64,000 nucleotides of DNA from Mesorhizobium sp. M1C.F.Ca.ET.210.01.1.1 (GTDB lineage Bacteria > Pseudomonadota > Alphaproteobacteria > Rhizobiales > Rhizobiaceae): contig NZ_SRUU01000003.1 in assembly GCF_004791585.1 (NCBI RefSeq), positions 186,690-250,689 on the forward strand, in the 5' to 3' direction. Positions 8,988-17,290 of the stretch are shown here, piece by piece. The position numbers and the translations under genes were made by a program. How positions within the stretch are numbered: position 1 is the stretch's first letter; each line of letters starts with the position of its first letter. The notes beneath the pieces are model-generated. The model saw only the letters and a program-made list of their open reading frames with translations. It was not told the origin of the DNA and did no database searches.

Positions 8988-9085
8988 CATGTCTCCCGAA
9001 ACTGGGAACCGGGTTCGGGACAAAGACGTGCTTGAAATCAAAACCCAAAGCGCATGGAGCGACCTGAAAGGTCGCGACGCGCTTT
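8988..9085. repeat. Rhizobial palindromic repeat, two stem-loops, in a gap of about 330 bases
   Basis: This element fills the right end of the 8756-9083 gap; nothing else was recognised in the rest of that gap. The first stem has outer arms GCATGTCT / AGACGTGC (8988-8995 with 9024-9031) and inner arms CCCGAA / TTCGGG (8995-9000 with 9014-9019). The second stem has AAAGCGC / GCGCTTT (9047-9053 with 9079-9085) around GCGACCT / AGGTCGC (9059-9065 with 9069-9075). The second stem directly follows the quinone oxidoreductase stop and may end that transcript. Similar palindromes occur at 10093 and 14011. Confidence 0.7.
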
Positions 9086-10061
9086 AGGGAATGAGGATTG
9101 TCGTGCCGGTCGTCTTGCGGCCTTCGAGATCCGATTGCGCTTGTGCTGCGTCCTTCAGCGCAAAGCGCTGGTTGATCTTGATCTCGACGGCGCCGCTCAG
9201 CACCACATCGAAGAGCGCCTCGGCCGATGCCACCAGATCTTCGCGCCTGGCGTTGTAGACGAAGAGCGTCGGGCGGGTTGCGTAGAGCGAGCCCTTTTGC
9301 GCTAGGAGCGACATCGAGAAAGGCGGGATCGGCCCCGACGACTGGCCGAAGCTGACAAACATCCCGAGCGGCCTCAGGCAATCGAGCGAGGCGGGAAACG
9401 TGTCGTTGCCGACGGAATCATAGACGACGTCACACTTCTTGCCACCGGTGATGGCGGCGACGCCCGCGACGAAATCCTGCTCCTTGTAGTTGATGACATG
9501 GTCGAAACCATGCGCCTTGGCGAGCTCGATCTTGTCGGCGGAGCTCGCCGTGCCGATGACGGTGGCGCCGAGGTGCTTCGCCCACTGGCCGAGGATCAGG
9601 CCGACGCCGCCGGCGGCGGCATGATAGAGAATCGTGTCCCCGGCCTTCACCTTGTAAGTGCGCCGCAGCAGATATTCTGCCGTCATGCCTTTCAGCATCA
9701 TGGCCGCCGCCTGCTCGTCGCTGATGCCGTCCGGCACCTTCACCACGCGGTCGGCGGCGATCACGCGTTGCTCGGAATAGGCGCCGACATTGACGGCGTA
9801 GGCGACGCGGTCGCCGGGCTTCAGCCAGTCGACGCCGGCGCCGACCGCCAGCACCACGCCGGCCGCCTCGCCGCCCGGGATCAGCGGAAACCCGCCGGGC
9901 GGCGGGTAAAGGCCCGAACGATGATAGACGTCGATGAAGTTGAGGCCGATCGCGGTGTGCCTGACCCGGATCTGGCCGGCTCCCGGCTGGCCGGGATCGG
10001 CATCCTCATAGGTCAGGACTTCCGGGCCGCCATGGGCATGAATGCGGATTGCCTTGGACAT
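9084..10061 (-). CDS. Quinone oxidoreductase (zeta-crystallin type MDR)
   Basis: This 325-residue member of the zinc-independent medium-chain dehydrogenase/reductase family is predicted to reduce quinones with NADPH. Visible features are the quinone-reductase opening AIRIHAHGGPEVLTYED, the GLNFIDVYHRSGLYP segment and the nucleotide-binding AAAGGVGLILGQWAKHLGATVIG (about residues 149-171). A closing QSDLEGRKTTGTTILIP is typical of Qor. No structural-zinc cysteines are present, as expected for this subgroup. It stands alone between two palindromic repeats. Confidence 0.88.
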   Translation of the reverse strand: MSKAIRIHAHGGPEVLTYEDADPGQPGAGQIRVRHTAIGLNFIDVYHRSGLYPPPGGFPLIPGGEAAGVVLAVGAGVDWLKPGDRVAYAVNVGAYSEQRVIAADRVVKVPDGISDEQAAAMMLKGMTAEYLLRRTYKVKAGDTILYHAAAGGVGLILGQWAKHLGATVIGTASSADKIELAKAHGFDHVINYKEQDFVAGVAAITGGKKCDVVYDSVGNDTFPASLDCLRPLGMFVSFGQSSGPIPPFSMSLLAQKGSLYATRPTLFVYNARREDLVASAEALFDVVLSGAVEIKINQRFALKDAAQAQSDLEGRKTTGTTILIP

Positions 10062-10092
10062 CGCTCAACTCTCTTCAGGAGGGGATTTAGAA

Positions 10093-10127
10093 CATGATCC
10101 CGAAACCGGTTTTCGGAAAAGATCATG
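10093..10127. repeat. Palindromic repeat upstream of the quinone oxidoreductase
   Basis: Outer arms CATGATC / GATCATG (10093-10099 with 10121-10127) and inner arms CCGAAA / TTTCGG (10100-10105 with 10111-10116) form a stem with an AAAA bulge. The element sits between the pcsA stop and the quinone oxidoreductase start. It belongs to the class of short palindromes scattered through Mesorhizobium-type genomes. Confidence 0.75.
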
Positions 10128-10145
10128 CTCCAACAAAAAGCTAGG

Positions 10146-10964
10146 TCAGGGTTTCCTGGCGCCAAGACTGGGAAACATCTGCATGATGCCCCCGATGCAG
10201 GCGAGATAGAGGCCTGTGACCGTAATGCCAGCCTTGGTGAAGATGCTGACCTGCTCGCTCAGAACGCCGATCTTGTCGTAAAAGGCGGCAAGCGCCGCCT
10301 GCGCAAGCGCAAGCGCGCCGAAAGCGCACCACAAAAGCGTCATGCCGAGATTGATCGGCCTGAGCCGCACCACGCGCACCGGGTGGATGAAGTTGATAGG
10401 CACGAAGGTAAGGATGCCGGCGACAACGACCACGGCGAAAGAAACCCACTGGCCCGGCTCGATGACGAAGAGCGTGAACACCACCATGTTCCATACGACC
10501 GGGAACCCCTTGAAGAAGTTCTCCTTCGTCTTCATGCCGGTGTCGGCATAGTAGATTGCGCTCGACACCACGATGATGGCCGCCGACAGGAACGACAGCC
10601 GCTCGCCCATCAAGCCGCGCTGGTAGAGCGCGAAGGCCGGGATGAGAACATAGGTCACATAGTCGATGATGTTGTCGAGCAATTCGCCCGACCATGTCGG
10701 TAGGATCTCCTTGACCTCCAGCTTTCTCGCGATCGGGCCGTCGATGCCGTCGACAAAGAGTGCCAGCCCGAGCCACCAGAACATTGCAGTCCAGCGCTCC
10801 TCGCTGGCCGCGACCAGCGACAGGAAGGCGAGGAACGAACCGGAGGCGGTGAGCAGGTGCACTGAAAAAGCGCGCGCCTGCGGCCACGTCACTTTCTTCT
10901 TCGGCAGCGGAATCCGCTCCGCGATCTTCTTGGCCGCTTTCCGGGCCGCTGTGTTCTTGCTCAC
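10146..10964 (-). CDS. pcsA: Phosphatidylcholine synthase
   Basis: This integral membrane enzyme condenses CDP-diacylglycerol with choline to give phosphatidylcholine, a pathway characteristic of rhizobia and a few other bacteria. It has 272 residues and about eight hydrophobic segments. The CDP-alcohol phosphotransferase motif is intact around residues 75-100: DG..AR, then a spacer, then G...D...D (DGPIAR ... GELLDNIID). The basic N-terminus (ARKAAKKIAERIPLPKKK) faces the cytoplasm by the positive-inside rule. The start codon overlaps the stop of the DUF1326 gene (ATGA-type), so the two are probably co-transcribed. Confidence 0.93.
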   Translation of the reverse strand: MSKNTAARKAAKKIAERIPLPKKKVTWPQARAFSVHLLTASGSFLAFLSLVAASEERWTAMFWWLGLALFVDGIDGPIARKLEVKEILPTWSGELLDNIIDYVTYVLIPAFALYQRGLMGERLSFLSAAIIVVSSAIYYADTGMKTKENFFKGFPVVWNMVVFTLFVIEPGQWVSFAVVVVAGILTFVPINFIHPVRVVRLRPINLGMTLLWCAFGALALAQAALAAFYDKIGVLSEQVSIFTKAGITVTGLYLACIGGIMQMFPSLGARKP

Positions 10965-11575
10965 GGGCCCCGCCAGTCCAGCTTGCAGATCTCGGCCGAG
11001 CGGCCGGCGAAATTCCAGTTGCGGCCGAAGGCGCGCATCTTGCTCTTTTCGGACTTCGCCACGATGATTTCCGGCGCGATCCAGTATTCGGAATTGGTGA
11101 TCACCGTATCCTTCTCGCGGTCCTTGCCGGGTATCGGCGTCACCGCGCCGTCGATGGTCTTCGGTATCTGGAAGACGCGCGTTTTATCGCGCGTCTCATA
11201 GGTGATCGGCACCTGCTCGACGCCGAGGAATTTGCCGACCAGGATCGACAGCAGCGACGTGGTGCCGCCGGCCTTGCCGGTGAAGATCTTGGTCAGCGCC
11301 TTCACCGCATAGACCGAGGCGCGCTTGTCGATGAACAGGCCGGCGGTCCAGTTGCCGCGGCTCATATAACCCGGGATTTCCATGATCAGCCCGAGATTGA
11401 GGCCGGAGAGGTCGACCTCGCCGAAATGGCCGGCGTCGATGCGGAAACCCGCCCAGGTCTGGCAATAGCCCTCCGTCGGCGGATGGCTGCCGAGCGACAG
11501 GACGCAAGGGCAGAAAACCGTGCAATTGCAGGAGAGTACAAGCTCTCCCTTCATCGCCCAGCTTTGATCCGTCAT
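10961..11575 (-). CDS. DUF1326 domain-containing protein
   Basis: This is a 204-residue cytoplasmic-looking protein of unknown function. I chose ATG 11575, which has GGGAG about 8 bases upstream; the open frame extends further but reads through the DUF2182 gene. The defining feature is the Cys cluster CNCTVFCPC (residues 16-24), which looks like a metal- or cluster-binding site, followed by GYCQTWAGFRID. DUF1326 genes are frequently next to DUF2182 membrane proteins, as here, where the two are 11 bases apart. This suggests a two-component metal-handling unit; the metal is not known. Confidence 0.82.
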   Translation of the reverse strand: MTDQSWAMKGELVLSCNCTVFCPCVLSLGSHPPTEGYCQTWAGFRIDAGHFGEVDLSGLNLGLIMEIPGYMSRGNWTAGLFIDKRASVYAVKALTKIFTGKAGGTTSLLSILVGKFLGVEQVPITYETRDKTRVFQIPKTIDGAVTPIPGKDREKDTVITNSEYWIAPEIIVAKSEKSKMRAFGRNWNFAGRSAEICKLDWRGP

Positions 11576-11586
11576 CGAATTCTCCC

Positions 11587-12477
11587 TCACGCCGAAACTA
11601 ATAGCAGGGCGGCGGCCCACACAAGCAGTATCGCACCGGCGACCTGGCTTGCCACCCTGCCGGTGGTCTGTTTTTCGATCAGGGTGAACAGGCCGATCAG
11701 CGCCATCCAGAAGATGTTCATCACGCCAACGGCGAACATCACCAGCATCAGCGCCCAGCAGCAGCCGAGGCACCAGATGCCCTGTTCCGCGCCGAGCCCG
11801 AAGATACGCGCGGGTATCACGCTCCAGTTGGCAAACAGGATCGAGAACGGGTTGCGGCATTTCTTCAGGCAGGCCTGCTTCAAGCCGCTAAATTGAAAGA
11901 GGCCGGCAATCGTAAGCGCAGCGGCCCCGGCAAGCCCGACGGCGGGATCGAGCACCCGCCCCGCGGCAAAGCCATGAACCGCAAGCGTCAGCGCGGCGAA
12001 CGCCACCGAGGCGGCCAGCCAGGTCGCGAGGTATCCCGCCACCAAAACCAGCGGATGGACGACGGGCTCGCCCTTGGTTCGAGCGGTGTCGGCAATCTCG
12101 CAATAGGTGCGGATCATCGGCGCCGCCGAAGGCAGCATCGCCGCCACCGCCATCAGGAACCACATCAGGACGAACGCCAACGCCTGCGCGGCAGCCGAGC
12201 CTGCGAGCGGAGCCGGCGCAAGGCACAAAGCGAAAAAGCGATCGAGAAATTCCGGCAGCGGCAAACGCGGCAGGTCTTTCAGCAGCGTATCGCCCGGAGC
12301 ACCGCCGGCAAGCCGGCTTTCGGCACCGCGGATCGCCATGGCAGCGAGGATGAACCAGGCAAGCACGATGCCCGCTCCTATGGTGAGCGTCACCGCTAGG
12401 CGTGGGCTGCGCGCGAGTCCCGCCGTGGCGCGGCCGGCGCGGTCGAGATGGCTGAAATCGTGCTCCTGGCCGGTCAT
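11587..12477 (-). CDS. DUF2182 predicted metal-binding integral membrane protein
   Basis: This membrane protein has about 296 residues and seven or so hydrophobic segments. The start MTGQEHDFSHLDRAG at 12477 was chosen because the longer open frame upstream is antisense to the flavoprotein gene. DUF2182 hallmarks are visible: a central MWFLMAVAAMLPSAAPM helix, LKQACLKKCRNP between helices, and a CLGCCWALMLVMFAVGVMN helix near the C-terminus. The five cysteines suggest metal binding at the membrane. It is followed immediately by the DUF1326 gene, its usual partner. No transported ion can be inferred. Confidence 0.82.
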   Translation of the reverse strand: MTGQEHDFSHLDRAGRATAGLARSPRLAVTLTIGAGIVLAWFILAAMAIRGAESRLAGGAPGDTLLKDLPRLPLPEFLDRFFALCLAPAPLAGSAAAQALAFVLMWFLMAVAAMLPSAAPMIRTYCEIADTARTKGEPVVHPLVLVAGYLATWLAASVAFAALTLAVHGFAAGRVLDPAVGLAGAAALTIAGLFQFSGLKQACLKKCRNPFSILFANWSVIPARIFGLGAEQGIWCLGCCWALMLVMFAVGVMNIFWMALIGLFTLIEKQTTGRVASQVAGAILLVWAAALLLVSA

Positions 12478-12577
12478 GGCAATCGAATGGGCCGAATCGC
12501 CGCGTTGATCAAGCCCGCCGATCTGCCCTATATCCGCATCTAGGCCCGACGGGCCGCACCTCACATGGAAGCCTGGC

Positions 12578-13789
12578 GTGGAGCAGAACGACAAAGCCCG
12601 CATATTGGTTGCCGGCACCGGTCCGGCCGGCCTGATCGCGGCGCTCGGCTTTGCCGAGGCCGGCTTTGCCGTGATCCTGGCAGGCCCCGAGGTAACGAAC
12701 AGCGACGGCCGCACCACGGCCCTCATGAATCCTTCGCTGAAAGTCCTCGAGCGGCTCGGCGTGCTGGATGGGCTCAGGCCGCATGCGGCGCCGTTGAAGG
12801 TGATGCGCATCGTCGACGCGACCCGCCGGCTGATCCGCAGCCCGACCGTGACCTTTCGCGCCAGCGAGATCGGCGAGGAGCAGTTCGGGCTCAATCTGCC
12901 GAACAATGTCCTGATTCCGGTGCTCGCCAAGGCGGTTGCCGCTCATCCGGGCATCGAGTGGCGAAAGTCGATGGTCGAGACATGGCGGCTCGAAGCCGAC
13001 CGGGCTCATGCGAGCCTGGCTGACGGCGGCGAGGTTTCCGCGTCGCTGGCGGTCGCCGCCGATGGGCGCCTGTCGCCGGCACGGGAAGCCGCCGGCATCA
13101 AGGCCTCCGCCCGCCCCTATCCCCAGTCAGCGCTCGTTCTCAATTTCAGTCATCGCAGCGAGCATGGCTTCATCTCGACCGAATTCCACACCGAGACCGG
13201 GCCGTTCACCCAGGTCCCACTGCCGGGCAAGCGTTCCAGCCTGGTCTGGGTGGTAAAGCCGGAAACGGCGCAGGAACTGGCGGCCCTCGACGTCGCAACG
13301 CTGTCCGTGCGGGTCGAGGAGCAGATGCAGTCGATGCTCGGCCGCGTCTTAGTTGAACCCGGTCGCCAGGTCTATCCGTTGTCGGCCGCCTCGCCGGGCC
13401 GTTTCGCGCAAAACCGTGTGGCGCTCGTCGGCGAAGCCGCCCATGTCTTCCCGCCGATCGGCGCGCAGGGCCTCAACCTCGGCATCAGGGACATCGACGA
13501 CTTGATTGGAATCGCCAGCGAAAACCGCGACGATCCAGGGTCGAGGCTGTGCCTCGCCGCTTACGACACAAGGCGCCGTCCCGATATCCTGGCGCGCAGC
13601 AGCGCGGTGAACCTGCTCAACATGTCGCTGCTGTCCGATATGCTGCCGGCGCAGCTTGCGCGCAGCGCCGGCCTCACCGTGCTGGGCAGCTTCGCGCCGC
13701 TGCGTGCCTTCTTCATGCGCGAAGGCTTGCGTCCGGGCAGCGGTTTTCGCGCGATTGCCGGCGGCCTCAGGAAGCAGGGCGCGCGCTGA
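12578..13789 (+). CDS. UbiH/UbiF-family FAD-dependent hydroxylase
   Basis: This 403-residue flavoprotein monooxygenase resembles the ubiquinone-pathway ring hydroxylases. The first FAD motif GTGPAG is at residues 13-18, the DG motif (AADGRLSPARE) at about 160-170, and the second FAD motif VALVGEAAHVFPPIGAQGLN at 281-300. It starts at GTG 12578, with GGAAG eight bases upstream. Rhizobia carry several paralogues of this family, so the hydroxylated position, or even ubiquinone as substrate, is not certain. It is divergent from the DUF2182 gene with a 100-base gap. Confidence 0.85.
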   Translation: MEQNDKARILVAGTGPAGLIAALGFAEAGFAVILAGPEVTNSDGRTTALMNPSLKVLERLGVLDGLRPHAAPLKVMRIVDATRRLIRSPTVTFRASEIGEEQFGLNLPNNVLIPVLAKAVAAHPGIEWRKSMVETWRLEADRAHASLADGGEVSASLAVAADGRLSPAREAAGIKASARPYPQSALVLNFSHRSEHGFISTEFHTETGPFTQVPLPGKRSSLVWVVKPETAQELAALDVATLSVRVEEQMQSMLGRVLVEPGRQVYPLSAASPGRFAQNRVALVGEAAHVFPPIGAQGLNLGIRDIDDLIGIASENRDDPGSRLCLAAYDTRRRPDILARSSAVNLLNMSLLSDMLPAQLARSAGLTVLGSFAPLRAFFMREGLRPGSGFRAIAGGLRKQGAR

Positions 13790-14010
13790 GGCGATACTTT
13801 TGGACTTCGCGCTTTCCGGTCGCGAAACCATTGCATTCGCCGGTCCGCAGCTTGGCCATAAGGCGGCGTTGCGGCATTGAATTGGGGCAACGTCTGCGCC
13901 AATGGTACCAAGTCGAAAGTCGGGGTCGATTTTTGGCTGCGTAACGTGTAAATTCAAGACCTTAGGCGCCCTGCGCGCAAGCCACTGACGGCGCCTCGGG
14001 TCCGGCGTGT

Positions 14011-14108
14011 GATCTGGGAAATCGAAATCGATTTTCGGAAGGGGTCATGCGCAAAGTGAAGGTGCTGCAGCGTCCTTTGCGCGCCCGAAGGGACGCGCGG
14101 CGCTGCAG
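14011..14108. repeat. Palindromic repeat in the hspQ leader (gap 13790-14120)
   Basis: The 331-base gap between the flavoprotein gene and hspQ is largely this element. Its left part carries ATCGAAATCGATTTTCGG, the same family of inverted motif as at 10093. Its right part is a long hairpin with CTGCAGCG / CGCTGCAG arms (14065-14072 with 14101-14108) and inner GCGTCC / GGACGC (14070-14075 with 14091-14096; the arms share three bases, so the two pairings compete). It ends 12 bases before the hspQ ATG, so the hairpin is probably in the 5' untranslated region. Confidence 0.7.
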
Positions 14109-14120
14109 GTGGTGAGTGCG

Positions 14121-14444
14121 ATGAAAACGGCCAAATTCGCGATCGGACAGGTGGTTCGCCATCGGCTGTTTCCCTTCCGTGGCGTGATATTCGACGTCGA
14201 TGCGCAATTCGCCAACACCGAGGAATGGTACGAGGCCATTCCCGCCGACATGCGTCCCAGCAAGGATCAGCCTTTCTACCACCTCCTCGCCGAGAATTCC
14301 GAGACCGAGTATATCGCCTACGTGTCCGAGCAGAACCTGCTCGAGGACCGCTCGGGCGAACCCGTGCGGCACCCGCAGATCGGCGAGATGTTCGACAAAC
14401 TGCCTGACGGACGCTACGAGCCGAAACGCCACTCGAAGCACTGA
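14121..14444 (+). CDS. hspQ: Heat shock protein HspQ
   Basis: This 107-residue protein belongs to the HspQ/YccV hemimethylated-DNA-binding-like family. In enterobacteria HspQ promotes degradation of denatured DnaA and modulates Lon specificity. Recognisable blocks are AKFAIGQVVRHRLFPFRGVIFDVD at the N-terminus, EEWYEAIP, and QPFYHLLAEN...YVSEQNLL. ATG 14121 has GGTGAG as ribosome-binding site; upstream in-frame GTG codons at 14109 and 14112 overlap that site. A palindromic repeat forms a hairpin just upstream and a strong terminator follows. Heat control is expected from the family but no sigma-32 promoter was identified. Confidence 0.92.
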   Translation: MKTAKFAIGQVVRHRLFPFRGVIFDVDAQFANTEEWYEAIPADMRPSKDQPFYHLLAENSETEYIAYVSEQNLLEDRSGEPVRHPQIGEMFDKLPDGRYEPKRHSKH

Positions 14445-14468
14445 AGGCCGCTCAAGCGGCAACAAAAA

Positions 14469-14494
14469 AGCGGGGCGACTGCCCCGCTTTTTTT
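14469..14494. terminator. Bidirectional intrinsic terminator
   Basis: Stem AGCGGGGC / GCCCCGCT (14469-14476 with 14481-14488) has loop GACT, an A run on the left and a T run on the right. It lies between convergent hspQ and the IalB-family gene and suits both strands. It is the best intrinsic terminator in the window. Confidence 0.9.
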
Positions 14495-14518
14495 CATACT
14501 GGAGAAACGCTCCGGCGA

Positions 14519-15139
14519 TCAGTTGGCGGTCTTCGCCTTGTCCTGCTCTTCCTTGAGCTTCTTGGCGAAGTCCTGGTTGTTCTTGGCGACGAAGTCCTGC
14601 AGCTTCTTCTGCCGGTCCTCGATGTCCGACTGCTGCAGCGGCGGGCCGTCATAGGCGCCGCTGAAACCGGTCAGCGCGACCTTGATCGGGTTCGGCTGGT
14701 TCTGGAAGTTGATCGACGTGAGGGTGATCTGCTGGCCCTTCTTGAAGGAAGCGACCAGCTGGTCGCTCAGCGGCACTTCCGCGACGCAGCGATCCGGGAA
14801 GCAGATCACATAGTCGAGCTTCTGCGCCTTGCCGGCGTCGATCTGCAGAGCGATGCCCGGAGGAACGAGACGGCCGGTCGGCACCGTCACCTGGAACACC
14901 TTGCGGTTCACCTTGCCCTTGAGCTCGATCAGGCTGACACCGGTGACGAGCTGGCCATTGCCGGCGGTGACGATGTTCTGCACGTTGCAGATATCGACAT
15001 CTTCCTGCTTGGTGCAGGCCTTGAACCAGCCCTGCGGAATCTGCGGCTGCTGCTGTGCCGAAGCGGTGAAAAGCCCGGCGCCCAGGACGCCGACCACGCC
15101 TGCAGCCAGCACCGAAAGGCGATACGCGTTGCTCGTCAT
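14519..15139 (-). CDS. Invasion-associated locus B (IalB) family protein
   Basis: This exported protein has 206 residues and a signal peptide (RLSVLAAGVVGVLGAGLFTASAQ). The mature part has the IalB pattern: GWFKACTKQEDVDICNVQN with paired cysteines, then GIALQIDAGKAQKLDYVICFPDRCVAEVPLSDQLVASFKKG. Its tail is a charged, Lys/Gln/Glu-rich helix (about the last 45 residues) that looks like a coiled coil. In Bartonella the founding member affects erythrocyte invasion, while soil rhizobia have several copies of unknown role. ATG 15139 is preferred; GTG 15148 is also possible. GAGAGGA lies upstream. Confidence 0.85.
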   Translation of the reverse strand: MTSNAYRLSVLAAGVVGVLGAGLFTASAQQQPQIPQGWFKACTKQEDVDICNVQNIVTAGNGQLVTGVSLIELKGKVNRKVFQVTVPTGRLVPPGIALQIDAGKAQKLDYVICFPDRCVAEVPLSDQLVASFKKGQQITLTSINFQNQPNPIKVALTGFSGAYDGPPLQQSDIEDRQKKLQDFVAKNNQDFAKKLKEEQDKAKTAN

Positions 15140-15435
15140 ATGGTGCACTTTCCTCTCAAATAATCCCGGGGACCGGCTTCTTCCTGCCGTGTGGTCCCGC
15201 TACCTGTTGCCCAAATGAGGCAACAGCATGACTTCGGAGCGCGTGTTACACTGCCAGCGACGCCGAATCCAGCCCGGTTTCCGGGATTTCTTCCGGGTTT
15301 CTCCTCCCTGGGCGAAGCTCGATTGGCGACACACTGGCTGAAGCCGGTTTCCGCTGGTGCGCGCCGATTCAATCGGGGCGCGAAATGCTCTAGGGTGCGT
15401 GTCGAATCACCAAGCTGCCCGGCAAGGAGACGGTC
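15140..15435. other. Divergent intergenic region
   Basis: This 296-base gap separates the IalB and YejA-like genes and should hold both promoters. An interrupted palindrome is visible at 15360-15382 (CGCGCCGATT paired with AATC and GGCGCG around a one-base centre). No gene was found. Confidence 0.4.
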
Positions 15436-17256
15436 ATGGACCGCGTTCTCGTTCGGCTGATCGCCGCGACCTCGTTTCTGTCCCTCTCGCTGCTTCCGGC
15501 TTTGTCGGAACCGAAGCACGGCATCGCCATGCAGGGCGAGCCGGCGCTGCCTGCGGACTATACGCATTTCGACTACGTCAATCCCGATGCGCCGAAAGGC
15601 GGCAGCGTCACCTATTGCGTCGTCGGCAGTTTCGACAACCTCAACCCCTTCATCCTGAAGAGCCTGCGCACCACCGCGCGCGGAATGATCGATACGGTCT
15701 ACGGCAACCTCGTCTTCGAGCCGTTGATGCAGCGCAATTATAACGAGCCGTTCAGCCTCTATGGCCTGCTCGCCGACAGCGCCGATATGGATCCGGAACG
15801 CAAGAGCATCGAGTTTCATCTCAATCCCAACGCCAAATGGTCGGATGGCCAGCCGGTGACGCCGGACGACGTGCTGTTCACCTACGATGTCTTCGCCGAC
15901 AAGGGCCGCCCGCCCTACAGCGACCGCATGAGCATGATCGCCAAGCTGGAGAAGACCGGCGACCACAGCGTGAGGTTCACCTTCAACGACAAGGCCAATC
16001 GCGAATTTCCGCTGATCGTCGCGCTGACGCCGATCATTCCGAAGCACGCCTTCGACAAGGGCACCTTCGACAAGACGACGCTAAAGCCGCTGATCGGCAG
16101 CGGTCCCTATACCGTGGACAAGGTGCAGCCGGGGCAGCGCATCGTCTTCAAGCGCAATCCCGATTACTGGGGCAAGGACATCCCCTCGAAGCGCGGCTTC
16201 GACAATTTCGACCAGATTACGATCGAGTATTTCCTCAACGCCAACGCCAAGACGGAAGCGTTCAAGAAGGGCATCTGCGCCCTCGACGACGAGACCGATC
16301 CGGTCAAGCGCGACCGCGATATCGACTTCCCTGCCTTTCGCAAGGGCGAGGTAAAGCAGGAATATTTCGATACCGGAATTCCGCCCGTGGTGACGGGCTT
16401 CCTGTTCAACACCAGGCTGCCGAAGTTCGCCAGTCCGCTCGTACGGCGCGCGCTCGGCATGCTTTACGACTTCGAGTGGGCGAACAAGAACCTGTTCGCC
16501 GGCAAATTCAACCGCACCATGAGCTTCTGGCAGAACTCCGAGCTGTCTGCGCTCGGCCATCCGGCCGACGACCGGGAGAAGGCGCTGCTTGCCCCCTACC
16601 CCGGCCGCGTGCCTGCCGAGGTCTTGGACGGCACCTGGCGGCCGCCGGTCACCGACGGCTCCGGCCAGGACCGCAAGGTGCTGCGAGCGGCTTTCGAGGT
16701 GCTGAAGGGCGCCGGCTACCATGTGGAAGACGGCAGGATGCTCGACCCTCAAGGGAATCCCTTCGGCTTCGAAATCCTGACGTCATCGCAGGACGAGGAG
16801 CGTCTAGCGGCGCTTTATCAACGCACGCTGGAGAAGATCGGCATCGAGGTCACCATCCGCAGCCTCGACGGCGACCAGATCCAGTCGCGCAAGCAGCGGT
16901 TCGACTTCGAAGTCCTGATCGGCACGAGCGGCTTCAACAATTCGCTGTCGCCCGGCAGCGAGCAGGTCGGGCGCTGGGGATCTGTCGCGGCCAAGCAGGA
17001 GGGTTCGTTCAACCTGGCGGGCGTCGCCGACCCTGCGGTCGACGCGGCGATCAACGCAATGCTGAACGCCCGCGCCAAGGAAGACTACGTCGCTGCGGTG
17101 CGCGTTCTCGACCGGCTTCTGATCTCCGGCAGCTACATCGTGCCCATGCAATACAACACCCAGCAGTGGCTTGCTTACTGGAGCTATCTGGAACATCCGC
17201 AAAAGACTCCCATATTCGGCTATCAGCTGCCGGCATGGTGGCGAAAGCCCAACTGA
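15436..17256 (+). CDS. YejA-like periplasmic peptide-binding protein (SBP family 5)
   Basis: This 606-residue extracellular solute-binding protein has a signal peptide (ending near LPALS). The N-terminus KHGIAMQGEPALPADYTHFDYVNPDAPKGG and the long domain structure match the YejA branch of oligopeptide-binding proteins. YejA works with YejB, YejE and YejF; related systems import microcin C or murein-type peptides. Family-5 landmarks include FEPLMQRNYNEPFSLYGLLADS and the VTPDDVLFTYDVF segment. No permease or ATPase genes are adjacent, so it may use a transporter encoded elsewhere. A GGAGA ribosome-binding site precedes the ATG. Confidence 0.85.
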   Translation: MDRVLVRLIAATSFLSLSLLPALSEPKHGIAMQGEPALPADYTHFDYVNPDAPKGGSVTYCVVGSFDNLNPFILKSLRTTARGMIDTVYGNLVFEPLMQRNYNEPFSLYGLLADSADMDPERKSIEFHLNPNAKWSDGQPVTPDDVLFTYDVFADKGRPPYSDRMSMIAKLEKTGDHSVRFTFNDKANREFPLIVALTPIIPKHAFDKGTFDKTTLKPLIGSGPYTVDKVQPGQRIVFKRNPDYWGKDIPSKRGFDNFDQITIEYFLNANAKTEAFKKGICALDDETDPVKRDRDIDFPAFRKGEVKQEYFDTGIPPVVTGFLFNTRLPKFASPLVRRALGMLYDFEWANKNLFAGKFNRTMSFWQNSELSALGHPADDREKALLAPYPGRVPAEVLDGTWRPPVTDGSGQDRKVLRAAFEVLKGAGYHVEDGRMLDPQGNPFGFEILTSSQDEERLAALYQRTLEKIGIEVTIRSLDGDQIQSRKQRFDFEVLIGTSGFNNSLSPGSEQVGRWGSVAAKQEGSFNLAGVADPAVDAAINAMLNARAKEDYVAAVRVLDRLLISGSYIVPMQYNTQQWLAYWSYLEHPQKTPIFGYQLPAWWRKPN

Positions 17257-17290
17257 CACAATCCCAACCGACGCAACCACGGAGACGACC

